Of a DNA stretch of 64,000 nt, positions 18,839 through 26,739 are shown one piece after another. The DNA lies in the NCBI GenBank assembly GCA_937885645.1, contig CALABJ010000017.1, forward strand, positions 121,318-185,317. Reading direction: 5' to 3'. This stretch comes from RGIG4097 sp937885645 (GTDB taxonomy: Bacteria > Bacillota > Clostridia > Christensenellales > CAG-917). Position 1 is the first letter of the stretch, and each line of letters opens with the position of its first letter. A model generated the notes under the pieces. It ran no database searches. It was given only the letters and a program-made list of their open reading frames with translations, and was not told the origin of the DNA. A program made the position numbers and the translations under genes.

Positions 18839-19237
18839 TTATTCTTCGGTGGTTTCTTCGACAACTTCTTCAACAACTTCGATTGTTTCGGTTGTTTCTT
18901 CTGCTGTGGGTGCTTCGGGGGCTGCGGGTGCAGGTGCTGCAACTGCTTCGAGGACGAGGCCCACTGCTTGTCTGTCGATGACGATGAGGGTGGGGTTGTC
19001 GTCTGTGCCGACGTTGACCACGAGAGTGTTGTCTGCGTTGACTTGTGCGATCTTGCCAACCATTCTGCCGATGGTCATGATCTTTGTGCCAACTGCAAGG
19101 CTGTTCATCATTTGTTCTTGTTGCTTTTTGCGCTTTCTTTGAGGAATGATTGAGAGTGCAATCATGAGGACAAGAACGACACCGATGACGATATACATAA
19201 TTGTTTGTTGTGAAATTGCGAGTGCGGATGCGAACAT
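18839..19237 (-). CDS. yajC: Preprotein translocase accessory subunit YajC
   Basis: A 132-residue single-span membrane protein associated with SecDF. One N-terminal transmembrane helix (about 13-33), the basic PQRKRKKQQ stretch, and the family core VGTKIMTIGRMVGKI are visible. The C-terminus is an Ala/Pro then Glu/Thr/Val-rich acidic tail of about 45 residues. The start at 19237 has a GGAG ribosome binding site; the upstream in-frame ATG does not. It has its own promoter and is separated from secD by a gene on the other strand. Confidence 0.93.
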   Translation of the reverse strand: MFASALAISQQTIMYIVIGVVLVLMIALSIIPQRKRKKQQEQMMNSLAVGTKIMTIGRMVGKIAQVNADNTLVVNVGTDDNPTLIVIDRQAVGLVLEAVAAPAPAAPEAPTAEETTETIEVVEEVVEETTEE

Positions 19238-19291
19238 AATTTCTCCTTTATTCATGCAACATTTTGTCACATACTTTTATTAATCGTAAAC

Positions 19292-19319
19292 ATTATACAC
19301 TATTTTTTGCTCTTTGCAA
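19292..19319 (-). promoter_or_regulatory. Promoter of yajC
   Basis: TTGCAA and TATAAT with a 16-bp spacer on the minus strand, about 55 nt before the yajC ATG. Confidence 0.65.
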
Positions 19320-19384
19320 GCAAAATTTGCCCGTGTGTCGGCATTTAATTCTATTTTAAGTTGTTGCGGTGAGGTTTTGAACAA

Positions 19385-20491
19385 TTATTTGTCAGAATAT
19401 TGCTTCATAAACTCTTCACGGAAATCACCGTATCTATCCTCGTTGATGGCTTGTCTGATTTCAGCGCAAAGCCTTTCAAGGAAACGAATATTGTGGATTG
19501 ACAAAAGTCTTCCGCCCATAATTTCGTCAGCCTTGATGAGGTGACGGATGTATGCTCGAGTGTAGTTTTTGCAAGCGTAGCAGTCGCAAGTGTCGTCGAT
19601 GGGGGTGAAGTCCTCGGCGTAAGGTGCGTTGCGGATGGTGAGGAAACCTTCTCTCACCATTGCCGTGCCGTTTCTTGCAATACGGGTGGGCAGGACGCAG
19701 TCAAACATATCCACTCCCCTTGCGATGCCTTCAACAAGATAGTCTGCCGTGCCAACGCCCATAAGATAGTGAGGTTGGTCCTCGGGGAGATAAGGTTGAA
19801 GAGCGTCAAGCATCTTGTACATTTGCTCTGAGGTTTCACCAACTGACAGTCCACCGATGGCGATACCACACTTTGCGTAAGGCAGTGAGCGCTTGACACT
19901 TTCAATGCGAAGATCCTCGTACATATTGCCTTGGATGATGGGGAACAAAGTTTGGTGAGGTTTCAATTCCACCTTGGAGCAACGGTCAAGCCAACGAAGA
20001 GTGCGCTCCATTGCATCTCTCGCCTTTTCGTGGGAAATGTCGGGGGCGGTCAGCTCATCAAAAGCCATGACGATGTCTGAGCCCAGTGCTCTTTGGATTT
20101 CCATTGACTTTTCGGGTGAGAAGAAGTGCTTGCTTCCGTCAATGAAACTGTTGAAATACATTCCCTCGTCAGTTATCTTGCGAAGTGATGAAAGTGAAAA
20201 GACTTGGAATCCGCCACTGTCTGTGAGGATTGCGCCGTCCCAATTCATAAACTTGTGAAGACCGCCTGCACGCTCAATAAGTTCGTGGCCGGGGCGGAGA
20301 TACAAGTGATAAGTGTTGGAGAGAAGAATTTGTGCGCCCGTCTCTTTCACTTCTTCAGGTGAAAGGCCTTTGACTGTGGCTTTTGTGCCAACGGGCATAA
20401 AGCAAGGTGTGTCGATGACGCCGTGGTCTGTGTAGAGTCTGCCTGTTCTTGCTCCTGTTTGTTTGTCAACGTGTAAAACTTCAAAACGCAT
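19385..20491 (-). CDS. tgt: tRNA-guanine transglycosylase
   Basis: Exchanges guanine 34 for preQ1 in the anticodons of Asp, Asn, His and Tyr tRNAs (queuosine pathway). The 368 residues carry the substrate-binding DSGGFQVFSL, GGLSVGE, the nucleophile region DMFDCVLPTR, and the zinc site CDCYAC followed by HLIKADEIMGGRLLSIHN. Follows queA after a 112-nt gap in which I see no clear signal. Confidence 0.98.
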   Translation of the reverse strand: MRFEVLHVDKQTGARTGRLYTDHGVIDTPCFMPVGTKATVKGLSPEEVKETGAQILLSNTYHLYLRPGHELIERAGGLHKFMNWDGAILTDSGGFQVFSLSSLRKITDEGMYFNSFIDGSKHFFSPEKSMEIQRALGSDIVMAFDELTAPDISHEKARDAMERTLRWLDRCSKVELKPHQTLFPIIQGNMYEDLRIESVKRSLPYAKCGIAIGGLSVGETSEQMYKMLDALQPYLPEDQPHYLMGVGTADYLVEGIARGVDMFDCVLPTRIARNGTAMVREGFLTIRNAPYAEDFTPIDDTCDCYACKNYTRAYIRHLIKADEIMGGRLLSIHNIRFLERLCAEIRQAINEDRYGDFREEFMKQYSDK

Positions 20492-20603
20492 AGTTTACCT
20501 ATCTATTTTGGGTGTGTAAACCCACTGTTGTGTGATTTTATTGAATTTTGTCTAGTTTGTGTATGTTGCCGTAAAGGTGCGTGATTGCACCTCGTCAGTG
20601 CCT

Positions 20604-21635
20604 CTATTCAAAGAAGCAAGAGTCACCAAATGAGAAGAATCTGTATTTTTCTTCAACGGCTTTGCGGTAGATTTCAAGGGTCTTTTCTCTGCCTAAAAGC
20701 GCACTGACGAGCATAATCAAAGTGCTTTCGGGAAGGTGGAAATTGGTGATGAGAGCATCCACCGTCTTAAACTTGTAGCCGGGGTAAATGAAGATGTTTG
20801 TGTTGCCTTTGCACTCTCTCACAAGTCCGTTTTCATCGGCTACGCTTTCAAGGGTGCGCACTGAGGTTGTGCCCACTGCGATGACTCTTCTGCCCTCTTT
20901 TTTTGCGCGGTTTATCTTGTCCGCATTTTCCTTGTCAACCTCGTAATACTCGGTGTGCATATCGTGGTCAAGGATGTTTTCTGCCTTCACAGGACGGAAC
21001 GTGCCAAGGCCTATATGAAGAAGGACGGAGGCAAACTCCACGCCCATTTCTTCAAGTTTTTTCATAAGTTCGGGGGTAAAGTGAAGCCCTGCCGTGGGGG
21101 CTGCTGCACTGCCGTCAACTTTGCTGTATACCGTTTGATATCTCTCCTTGTCTTCAAGAGTTTCGTGGATGTAGGGAGGGAGAGGCATATTGCCCACTCT
21201 GTCCAAAATGTCCTCAAATACTCCGTCAAATTGGAAGGATATTGTGCGGATGCCATATTCACCTACGTCTTCAACTGTGGCAGAAAGTTCATCACTGATT
21301 TTGATGACACTGCCCTTTCTTGCCTTGCGGGCGGGGCGCATAATGCCCTCCCAATGGGTGTAGTCAAGACGTTTCAAAAGCAAAATTTCAAAGGTGGTTT
21401 GCTTGCCGTCAATGTGTCCAAATATGCGGGCAGGGATAACTCTTGTGTTGTTGATGACAAGAAGGTCACCCTTCTTCAAATGTTTTGTTATATCGTAAAA
21501 ATGCTCGTGGGAGAGAGTGTCTCTTTCTCTGTTGTACACGAGCATACGACTGCTGTCCCTAGGCTCTGCCGGTGTTTGGGCGATAAGCTCCTCAGGAAGG
21601 TCATAGTAAAAGTCACTAGTTTTGAGATCTGTCAT
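20604..21635 (-). CDS. queA: S-adenosylmethionine:tRNA ribosyltransferase-isomerase
   Basis: Adds the ribosyl part of SAM to preQ1-tRNA, making epoxyqueuosine; works right after Tgt. The 343 residues carry FYYDLPEELIAQTPAEPRD, LLVINNTRVIPARI, PTAGLHFT and the LPESTLIMLVSALLGRE end. A longer frame from 21740 would overlap ruvB; the family N-terminus fits the ATG at 21635, which has only a weak ribosome binding site. A ruvAB-queA-tgt-yajC order is common in bacteria. Confidence 0.97.
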   Translation of the reverse strand: MTDLKTSDFYYDLPEELIAQTPAEPRDSSRMLVYNRERDTLSHEHFYDITKHLKKGDLLVINNTRVIPARIFGHIDGKQTTFEILLLKRLDYTHWEGIMRPARKARKGSVIKISDELSATVEDVGEYGIRTISFQFDGVFEDILDRVGNMPLPPYIHETLEDKERYQTVYSKVDGSAAAPTAGLHFTPELMKKLEEMGVEFASVLLHIGLGTFRPVKAENILDHDMHTEYYEVDKENADKINRAKKEGRRVIAVGTTSVRTLESVADENGLVRECKGNTNIFIYPGYKFKTVDALITNFHLPESTLIMLVSALLGREKTLEIYRKAVEEKYRFFSFGDSCFFE

Positions 21636-21697
21636 TGTTTCTTGGGCTACTGCCCTATTCCTTATATATGCGGTGCGCTGTTGCGTGTCCGCGGAGA

Positions 21698-22738
21698 TTA
21701 GTGTTTCAGTTTCAAGTGTCTGTATGCGCCAAGGGTGCAAACTCTGCCTCTAGGGGTGCGTTGAATAAAGCCCAGTTGGATGAGGAAAGGCTCGACAACG
21801 TCTTCAATGGTGGTGGCGTCTTCACCGGTTGCTGCGGCAAGGGTGTCAAGGCCGACAGGTCCACCGCTGAACTTCTTGATGATGGTGTCAAGGATGTTTC
21901 TGTCCACAGCGTCAAGGCCAAGTTCGTCAACGTCCATAAATTCAAGGGCTTTTCTGGTCAGTTCAAGATTTATGCAATCAAGTCCTTCATATTCTGCAAA
22001 GTCACGGACACGGCGCAAAAGTCTATTGGCAATACGGGGAGTGCCACGGCTTCTGCGTGCCAGCTCAAAGGCGGCGTCCTCGTCAATGGGTATGTTGAGG
22101 ATTGTGGCTGAACGGCGTACGATTGAGGTCAACTCCTCGTTGGTGTAAGGCTCAAGGCGGAACTTGATTCCAAATCTGTCACGGAGAGGGCTTGAAAGCA
22201 TACCCTCTTTGGTGGTTGCACCGATGAGAGTAAAGTGCTTCAGTTGCATACGAAGGCTTGATGCCATTGCCCCTGCCCCCGTCACCATATCAAGGGTGAA
22301 ATCTTCCATGGCAGGATAAAGAATTTCCTCAATGTTGCGGTTGAGGCGGTGAATTTCGTCTATGAACAAAATGTCGCCCTTTTCAAGTTTTGAAAGCATT
22401 GCGCTAAGGTCCAGTGCCTTTTCAATGGCAGGACCACTGGTCACTTTCACTTGTGCGCCCATTTCGTTGGCTATGACGTGAGCAAGAGTTGTCTTTCCAA
22501 GTCCGGGAGGGCCGTAAAGCAAAACGTGGTCAAGGGCGTCTCCTCTCTTTCTTGCGGCGTGCATATACACGTCAAGGTTGTGCTTGACCTTTTCTTGTCC
22601 AACGTAGTCCTTGAGCATTTTGGGGCGGAGTTTGTTTTCTTGATCATCGTCATCACGATAGACGGCGGTGATCACTCTGTCCTCTTCTTGCAACATGTTG
22701 TCACGATTGAATCTGCTGATAATTCCGTTGTTTTCCAT
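21698..22738 (-). CDS. ruvB: Holliday junction branch migration ATPase RuvB
   Basis: AAA+ ring motor that drives branch migration with RuvA. The 346 residues have a canonical Walker A (GPPGLGKTT), Walker B DEIH, sensor 1 GATT, the arginine finger in LRDRFG, sensor 2 GTPR, and a complete C-terminal winged helix ending in TPRGRVCTLGAYRHL. I start at the ATG at 22738; a TTG at 22747 is an alternative. No strong ribosome binding site is visible. It follows the RuvB-like paralog by 20 nt. Confidence 0.97.
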   Translation of the reverse strand: MENNGIISRFNRDNMLQEEDRVITAVYRDDDDQENKLRPKMLKDYVGQEKVKHNLDVYMHAARKRGDALDHVLLYGPPGLGKTTLAHVIANEMGAQVKVTSGPAIEKALDLSAMLSKLEKGDILFIDEIHRLNRNIEEILYPAMEDFTLDMVTGAGAMASSLRMQLKHFTLIGATTKEGMLSSPLRDRFGIKFRLEPYTNEELTSIVRRSATILNIPIDEDAAFELARRSRGTPRIANRLLRRVRDFAEYEGLDCINLELTRKALEFMDVDELGLDAVDRNILDTIIKKFSGGPVGLDTLAAATGEDATTIEDVVEPFLIQLGFIQRTPRGRVCTLGAYRHLKLKH

Positions 22739-22758
22739 AATTTTCAAAGTATAAGTTG

Positions 22759-23730
22759 TTATTTTATCTCTTCATCCAATTTATATGGATGCACTTCTTC
22801 TACCGATATATTTTTCATCGCTTTTTTTGCTAAAACAATATCAATTTTCTCTAGACCCTCATATTCCGCATAGTCTTTTACTCTATCTAGCATTTTTTTT
22901 GCAACAATGGGAACTCCTTCACAATATTTTGCGATTTCTAATTCCGCATCTTCATCAATCAATACATTCTTTTCTTTTGCAAAAATTTTAATAAATTTTT
23001 GCATTTCCTCAATAGAGTAATGTGTCAAGCGAAATTTCATGCCAAATCTTTCACGCAAATGTCTAGAAACCATCTCCTCTCTTTCTGTTGTTCCTATCAA
23101 AGTAAATGGTTTCAAATTCATCGTTAAGCACGAAGTCATCGCTCCATAACCTGCCACCATATCAATGGTGAAATCTTCCATGGCAGGATAAAGAATTTCC
23201 TCAATGTTGCGGTTAAGGCGGTGAATCTCATCTATGTACACGATATCACCCTTTTCAAGTTTTGAAAGTATTGCGCTTAGGTCAAGTGCCTTGCTTATTT
23301 CTTTTGCTTTAATAACTTTTACATGCACGCCCATTTCGTTTGCTATTGCATATACCAAAGTTTCCTTTCCTGTTCCTGGAGGCCCATAAAGCAAGATATG
23401 ATCAAGCGAACTATCTCTATTTTTAGCAGATGAAATATACACCTTTAAATTTTTGACTATCCGTTCTTGACCGATATATTCATTTAATCGGATAGTTGTT
23501 TTCTTTGTTTTGCTTTGTGTTTCTTGATTGACTGATTTATAATCAAACTTGCATTTCGGATTGTCGGAAACTATTGTCGTGACATTTCGTTCTTCTTGTG
23601 CTTTATGCACATCTTCCTTAACATCAGTACTCGACATTGTTTGTTGTCTTATATTAACAATGTCGTCTATCCCACCATTCTGTCGGTCATCTAAATATCC
23701 TTTTTTTTCTTTTCTGCGAAATTTAAACAT
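22759..23730 (-). CDS. Divergent RuvB-like AAA+ protein lacking the winged helix
   Basis: A 323-residue RuvB paralog set between ruvA (2-nt gap) and ruvB (20-nt gap). Residues 1-78 are a charged, low-complexity extension unlike RuvB. The AAA+ part then follows: Walker A is GPPGTGKE at 116-123, with Glu123 where RuvB has Thr. Walker B DEIH at 167-170 is intact. Sensor 1 is GTTE instead of GATT, and the arginine finger Arg226 is kept. Sensor 2 is GVPI at 272-275 instead of GTPR, so its Arg is lost. The protein stops where the winged-helix domain should begin. Base composition is clearly more AT-rich than its neighbours, except for a patch of about 137 nt nearly identical to ruvB. It is probably a non-catalytic or regulatory partner, or a domesticated insert; the role is unknown. 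Confidence 0.85.
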   Translation of the reverse strand: MFKFRRKEKKGYLDDRQNGGIDDIVNIRQQTMSSTDVKEDVHKAQEERNVTTIVSDNPKCKFDYKSVNQETQSKTKKTTIRLNEYIGQERIVKNLKVYISSAKNRDSSLDHILLYGPPGTGKETLVYAIANEMGVHVKVIKAKEISKALDLSAILSKLEKGDIVYIDEIHRLNRNIEEILYPAMEDFTIDMVAGYGAMTSCLTMNLKPFTLIGTTEREEMVSRHLRERFGMKFRLTHYSIEEMQKFIKIFAKEKNVLIDEDAELEIAKYCEGVPIVAKKMLDRVKDYAEYEGLEKIDIVLAKKAMKNISVEEVHPYKLDEEIK

Positions 23731-23732
23731 TT

Positions 23733-24317
23733 TTAGGGTAAGCGTTTCAGTGCTTCTCTGATGATGTTTTCAAGGCCTGAGGTGGTCTTTGCAATCTCTG
23801 CGACCAACTTCACTGCCTCTGTATTTGACATGCCAAGGGATACGAGCGCGAAGACTGCTTCACTTTGATCCTTGTCTGCATACTTTTCAAGAGGTGAAAT
23901 GGCACTTGCCATATCGGCGGACACTTGGTCACGCATGCTGACAACAATGAGTTCTGCCGTCTTCTTGCCAAGTCCTTTGATTTTTGAAAGGGTTTTGATA
24001 TCCCCTGTGGCGATGGCAACCGTCAAGGAGTTCAGGTCCATACCGCCGAGGATTTGCATTGCAAGTTTAGGGCCTACACCGCTGATGTCAATGAGACGGA
24101 GGAACAAGGTCTTTTCTTCAAGCTTTGAAAAGCCGTAAAGTGCGAAGGTGTCCTCTCTCACATACAGATAGGTGTAGATTTTGACGATTTCGCCGGGGGT
24201 GCAACAGTCGTAAAGGGTTGTTGCGCTGACGCCGATTTCATAGCCTATGCCGTTGTTTTCAACGACGAGGGTGTTGCCAATGGCATAGGTCACTTTGCCG
24301 ATAATATAGTTGTACAT
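23733..24317 (-). CDS. ruvA: Holliday junction DNA helicase subunit RuvA
   Basis: Binds four-way junctions and recruits RuvB. The 194 residues contain an N-terminal OB fold (MYNYIIGKV), two helix-hairpin-helix motifs (ISGVGPKLA and IKGLGKKTAELIV), and a C-terminal RuvB-binding domain (AVFALVSLGMSNTEA). Starts 25 nt after ruvC. Confidence 0.97.
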   Translation of the reverse strand: MYNYIIGKVTYAIGNTLVVENNGIGYEIGVSATTLYDCCTPGEIVKIYTYLYVREDTFALYGFSKLEEKTLFLRLIDISGVGPKLAMQILGGMDLNSLTVAIATGDIKTLSKIKGLGKKTAELIVVSMRDQVSADMASAISPLEKYADKDQSEAVFALVSLGMSNTEAVKLVAEIAKTTSGLENIIREALKRLP

Positions 24318-24342
24318 ATTTCACCTTTCGGGCTGAGCCCAA

Positions 24343-24840
24343 TTATCTTACTCTAAATTGTTTTGACATGCCTGCCACTTGTCCGTGACACAGCGCAACC
24401 GCAAGGGCGTCTGCTGCATCGTCGGGACGAGGGATTGCTTTGAGCCTAAGAAGCGCTTGCACCATAAGTTGCATCTGCTTCTTCTCTGCACCGCCGTAGC
24501 CAGTGATTGTCATCTTGATTTGGTTGGGGGTGTACTCATACACCTCTTCACCTAAAAGTTTGTTGCAAGTGAGGAGAATAACCCCTCTTGCCTCTGCCAC
24601 CGCAATGCCTGTGGTGACGTTTTTTGAAAAGAACAATTCTTCAACGGCAACTTGGTCAGGCTTGTAGGTTTTTATGAGGGTTTCAATGCCACTCTCCACC
24701 TTGCCAAGACGGACAGGAAGGGTGTCATCTTTGGGTGTTGAAATGATGCCGTAATCGAGGACCGTGTAGTGTCCTCTGTCAGCCTCAATCACTCCAAACC
24801 CCACCGTTGCAAGACCGGGATCAATGCCCAAAATTATCAT
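24343..24840 (-). CDS. ruvC: Holliday junction resolvase RuvC
   Basis: Endonuclease that cuts Holliday junctions. The 165 residues have the four acidic residues of the RNase H-like site: Asp7 in GIDPG, Glu in VEELFF at about 68, and the Asp pair in RPDDAADALAVALCH. First of the ruvC-ruvA-(ruvB-like)-ruvB run. The 110 bp upstream (24841-24950) hold an A/T-rich stretch with a small GCAAC/GTTGC hairpin and no clear promoter. Confidence 0.97.
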   Translation of the reverse strand: MIILGIDPGLATVGFGVIEADRGHYTVLDYGIISTPKDDTLPVRLGKVESGIETLIKTYKPDQVAVEELFFSKNVTTGIAVAEARGVILLTCNKLLGEEVYEYTPNQIKMTITGYGGAEKKQMQLMVQALLRLKAIPRPDDAADALAVALCHGQVAGMSKQFRVR

Positions 24841-24950
24841 AAACTTTCCTTCCGTTTTACGTTTTTTTTTTGTTTATAGTTGCAACCTTTCGTTGCGTTT
24901 TTTCGTATCTGTTTTTTGCGGTTTTTTTTCCGCTTGAAGAAGGCTATCCG

Positions 24951-26024
24951 CTAGTTTCTTTTCATCACGCTGTTTTCACGGACGTCAAAAAAGTGCACCT
25001 TGTCCGCCCCCGGCAAAAATGAGATTTGGTCACTAAACTGGTCAGTGACAACCTTCAAGCGGTCAAAAATGTCCGCCCCTTCAAGGACAAATTTGTCCTC
25101 TATTCTCTTTGAGAAGATGACGTCCATTTTGATGCCGTCCTCAGTCATCACCACGTCTTTGCCGTGCCAACCACAGAGGACTTCTTTGCCGATATAGTCC
25201 TCTTGAATTTGGTCTTTAAGGCAAGTGACGTCAAGGGATAAATTTTGTCCAAACACACTGAAAACAAAGTTTAAGTTGCCGTTTTCAGCAGTTAAAGTGC
25301 CTTTCCGTGCATTATAGTTTTCATCAACTGCTTCTGCTGACCACACCGTATGAGGGTGGTTGTAGATGTCAGTGTAAGTGCCGATTTGCTTAACGTCACC
25401 ACCAACAAGCACCATTGTCCTATCCCCAAAACTGAAAGCATAGCGGGGGTTGTCGGTGACAAAAATGACACTTGTGCCTTTGTCCTTTGCAAGGGTGTAA
25501 AGGACTTTTGTCACTTCCTCAAAGAGGTCGTCAGCGTCCTTTCTTGTGAGGTCGCTTAGGAAGTCATCAAGGAGGATAAGCTTGACGTCACGCATCAAAA
25601 TGCGGGCAAGGGATACCTTCCTCTTCTCCACTGCGCTGAGGGTTTTAGGACGCATTTTGAGGCAAGCAACAAGGCCAAACTTTTCTGCTGCTTGCACCAC
25701 TCTTTTGGCAATCTCAACCTTGTCAACTCCGCGTATTTTGAGGGGGTATGCAAGGTTGTCAAAAACTGTCTTAAAGGGGAACAATGCACCGTCGTCAAAG
25801 ACCATGATGACGTCGTCCGTCTTTGCCTTTAAAGGTGTGCCGTCAAGGGTGATAGACCCCTCGTGGTCGTCTATGCCGGATATGGTTTTAAGAAGAGTGG
25901 TTTTGCCACTTCCTGTGCCACCAAGCACAGACAAGATCTCGCCGTTTTCCACGGTCAAATCCACCGCTCCGTAGAGCCGTTTGCCGTAGGAATATTGCTT
26001 GACCACTCCTTCAAGTTTCAGCAT
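24951..26024 (-). CDS. Orphan ABC ATPase with degenerate catalytic motifs
   Basis: A 357-residue protein with the MalK/UgpC-type layout: an ABC nucleotide-binding domain (about 1-230) and a C-terminal regulatory-type beta domain. Walker A GGTGSGKT (35-42) is intact, but the other motifs are changed. The Q-loop Gln is Asp77 (VFDDGALFP), the LSGGQ signature is LSAVE (129-133), the catalytic Glu after Walker B is Asp154 (LLDDF), and the H-loop His is Asp191 (VTDNP). No permease or binding protein is nearby. It follows the YfbR-like gene by 9 nt with a GAGGCGG ribosome binding site. It can probably bind nucleotide but hydrolyses poorly, which suggests a sensor or structural role (inference). Confidence 0.85.
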   Translation of the reverse strand: MLKLEGVVKQYSYGKRLYGAVDLTVENGEILSVLGGTGSGKTTLLKTISGIDDHEGSITLDGTPLKAKTDDVIMVFDDGALFPFKTVFDNLAYPLKIRGVDKVEIAKRVVQAAEKFGLVACLKMRPKTLSAVEKRKVSLARILMRDVKLILLDDFLSDLTRKDADDLFEEVTKVLYTLAKDKGTSVIFVTDNPRYAFSFGDRTMVLVGGDVKQIGTYTDIYNHPHTVWSAEAVDENYNARKGTLTAENGNLNFVFSVFGQNLSLDVTCLKDQIQEDYIGKEVLCGWHGKDVVMTEDGIKMDVIFSKRIEDKFVLEGADIFDRLKVVTDQFSDQISFLPGADKVHFFDVRENSVMKRN

Positions 26025-26033
26025 ATCCGCCTC

Positions 26034-26630
26034 TTAAAGTAGGGTGTCGATGGGCTCTGCAAAGCCGTCGAGGAAATTGTCCACGAAGTATTTGAGTTCG
26101 GGATATTCCTCTTTCAGTTTGTCGATTGAATTGCCAAGGGTGATAAATGCCTTGTCAAAATCGTGGTTGCCCACGTGCTTTTCTTCAAGGCTCTTGACGT
26201 AGGCAGACAACTTGTCCGCCACTTTCATAAGTTTGTATTCCTCGGTGGAAACGTCGGGTTGGAGATAGTCCGCATAACTCAACCTCAACTCCTCGGGAAG
26301 GGAGTTGATGATCTTCACGTTGATGACGTCTTCGATTTCTGCATAGGCGGATTTCATTGCGTCATTGTAGTATTTGACAGGTGTGGGCATATCCCCTGAA
26401 AGCACCTCTGCCGTGTCGTGATAAAGGGCAAGTGATGCCACTTTGTCCACATCAACGTTGCCCCCAAACATTTCGTTGCGGATGATGGCAAGGGCTTGAC
26501 CAAAGATGGCAACGCAAGCGGAGTGTTGCATAAGGTCTTCACGGATGTTGGTGCGCATAAGACTCCAACGAGTGATATACTTCATCCTGTTCATAAGGGC
26601 AAAAAAGGTGTGGGAGTTGTTTGTTTCCAT
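26034..26630 (-). CDS. yfbR: YfbR-like 5'-deoxynucleotidase (HD domain)
   Basis: Removes the 5'-phosphate from deoxynucleoside monophosphates; known for E. coli YfbR. The 198 residues align by eye along the whole length. They show RWSLMR near residue 20 (the Arg-Trp substrate pair of the family), the metal His in LMQHSACV, the HD pair in YHDTAEVLSGDMPTPVKY, and the late Asp in KVADKLSAY. Starts at 26630 after AAGGAC; an in-frame start upstream would run through a hairpin. Confidence 0.88.
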   Translation of the reverse strand: METNNSHTFFALMNRMKYITRWSLMRTNIREDLMQHSACVAIFGQALAIIRNEMFGGNVDVDKVASLALYHDTAEVLSGDMPTPVKYYNDAMKSAYAEIEDVINVKIINSLPEELRLSYADYLQPDVSTEEYKLMKVADKLSAYVKSLEEKHVGNHDFDKAFITLGNSIDKLKEEYPELKYFVDNFLDGFAEPIDTLL

Positions 26631-26644
26631 AGTGTCCTTCACCG

Positions 26645-26671
26645 CCGCCGACACAGTCGGCGGGGCTTTTT
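26645..26671. other. GC-rich hairpin just upstream of yfbR
   Basis: The stem CCGCCGAC/GTCGGCGG has a 3-nt loop. Ts follow it only on the plus strand, where no gene needs ending. On the minus strand it lies in the pgi-yfbR gap, some 14 nt before the yfbR start, so it could be a processing or mRNA-stability element. Confidence 0.5.
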
Positions 26672-26739
26672 CGATTTATTGTTTTTGCTTAGGATTTTGC
26701 GTTTATGGGTTGTGCATATTGCAACTGCACTGCCCTATA

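Noticed and set aside
20955..21701. Plus-strand frame of 248 codons over queA
   Set aside because: Antisense to queA, whose full family pattern is intact; no signals of its own.
24841..24950. Terminator upstream of ruvC
   Set aside because: The GCAAC/GTTGC stem is short and its T run is on the plus strand, where no gene ends; an operon break cannot be claimed.
24951..26024. Functional sugar ABC importer ATPase (UgpC/MalK)
   Set aside because: Overall fold fits, but the Q-loop, signature, catalytic Glu and H-loop are all changed and no permease is present.
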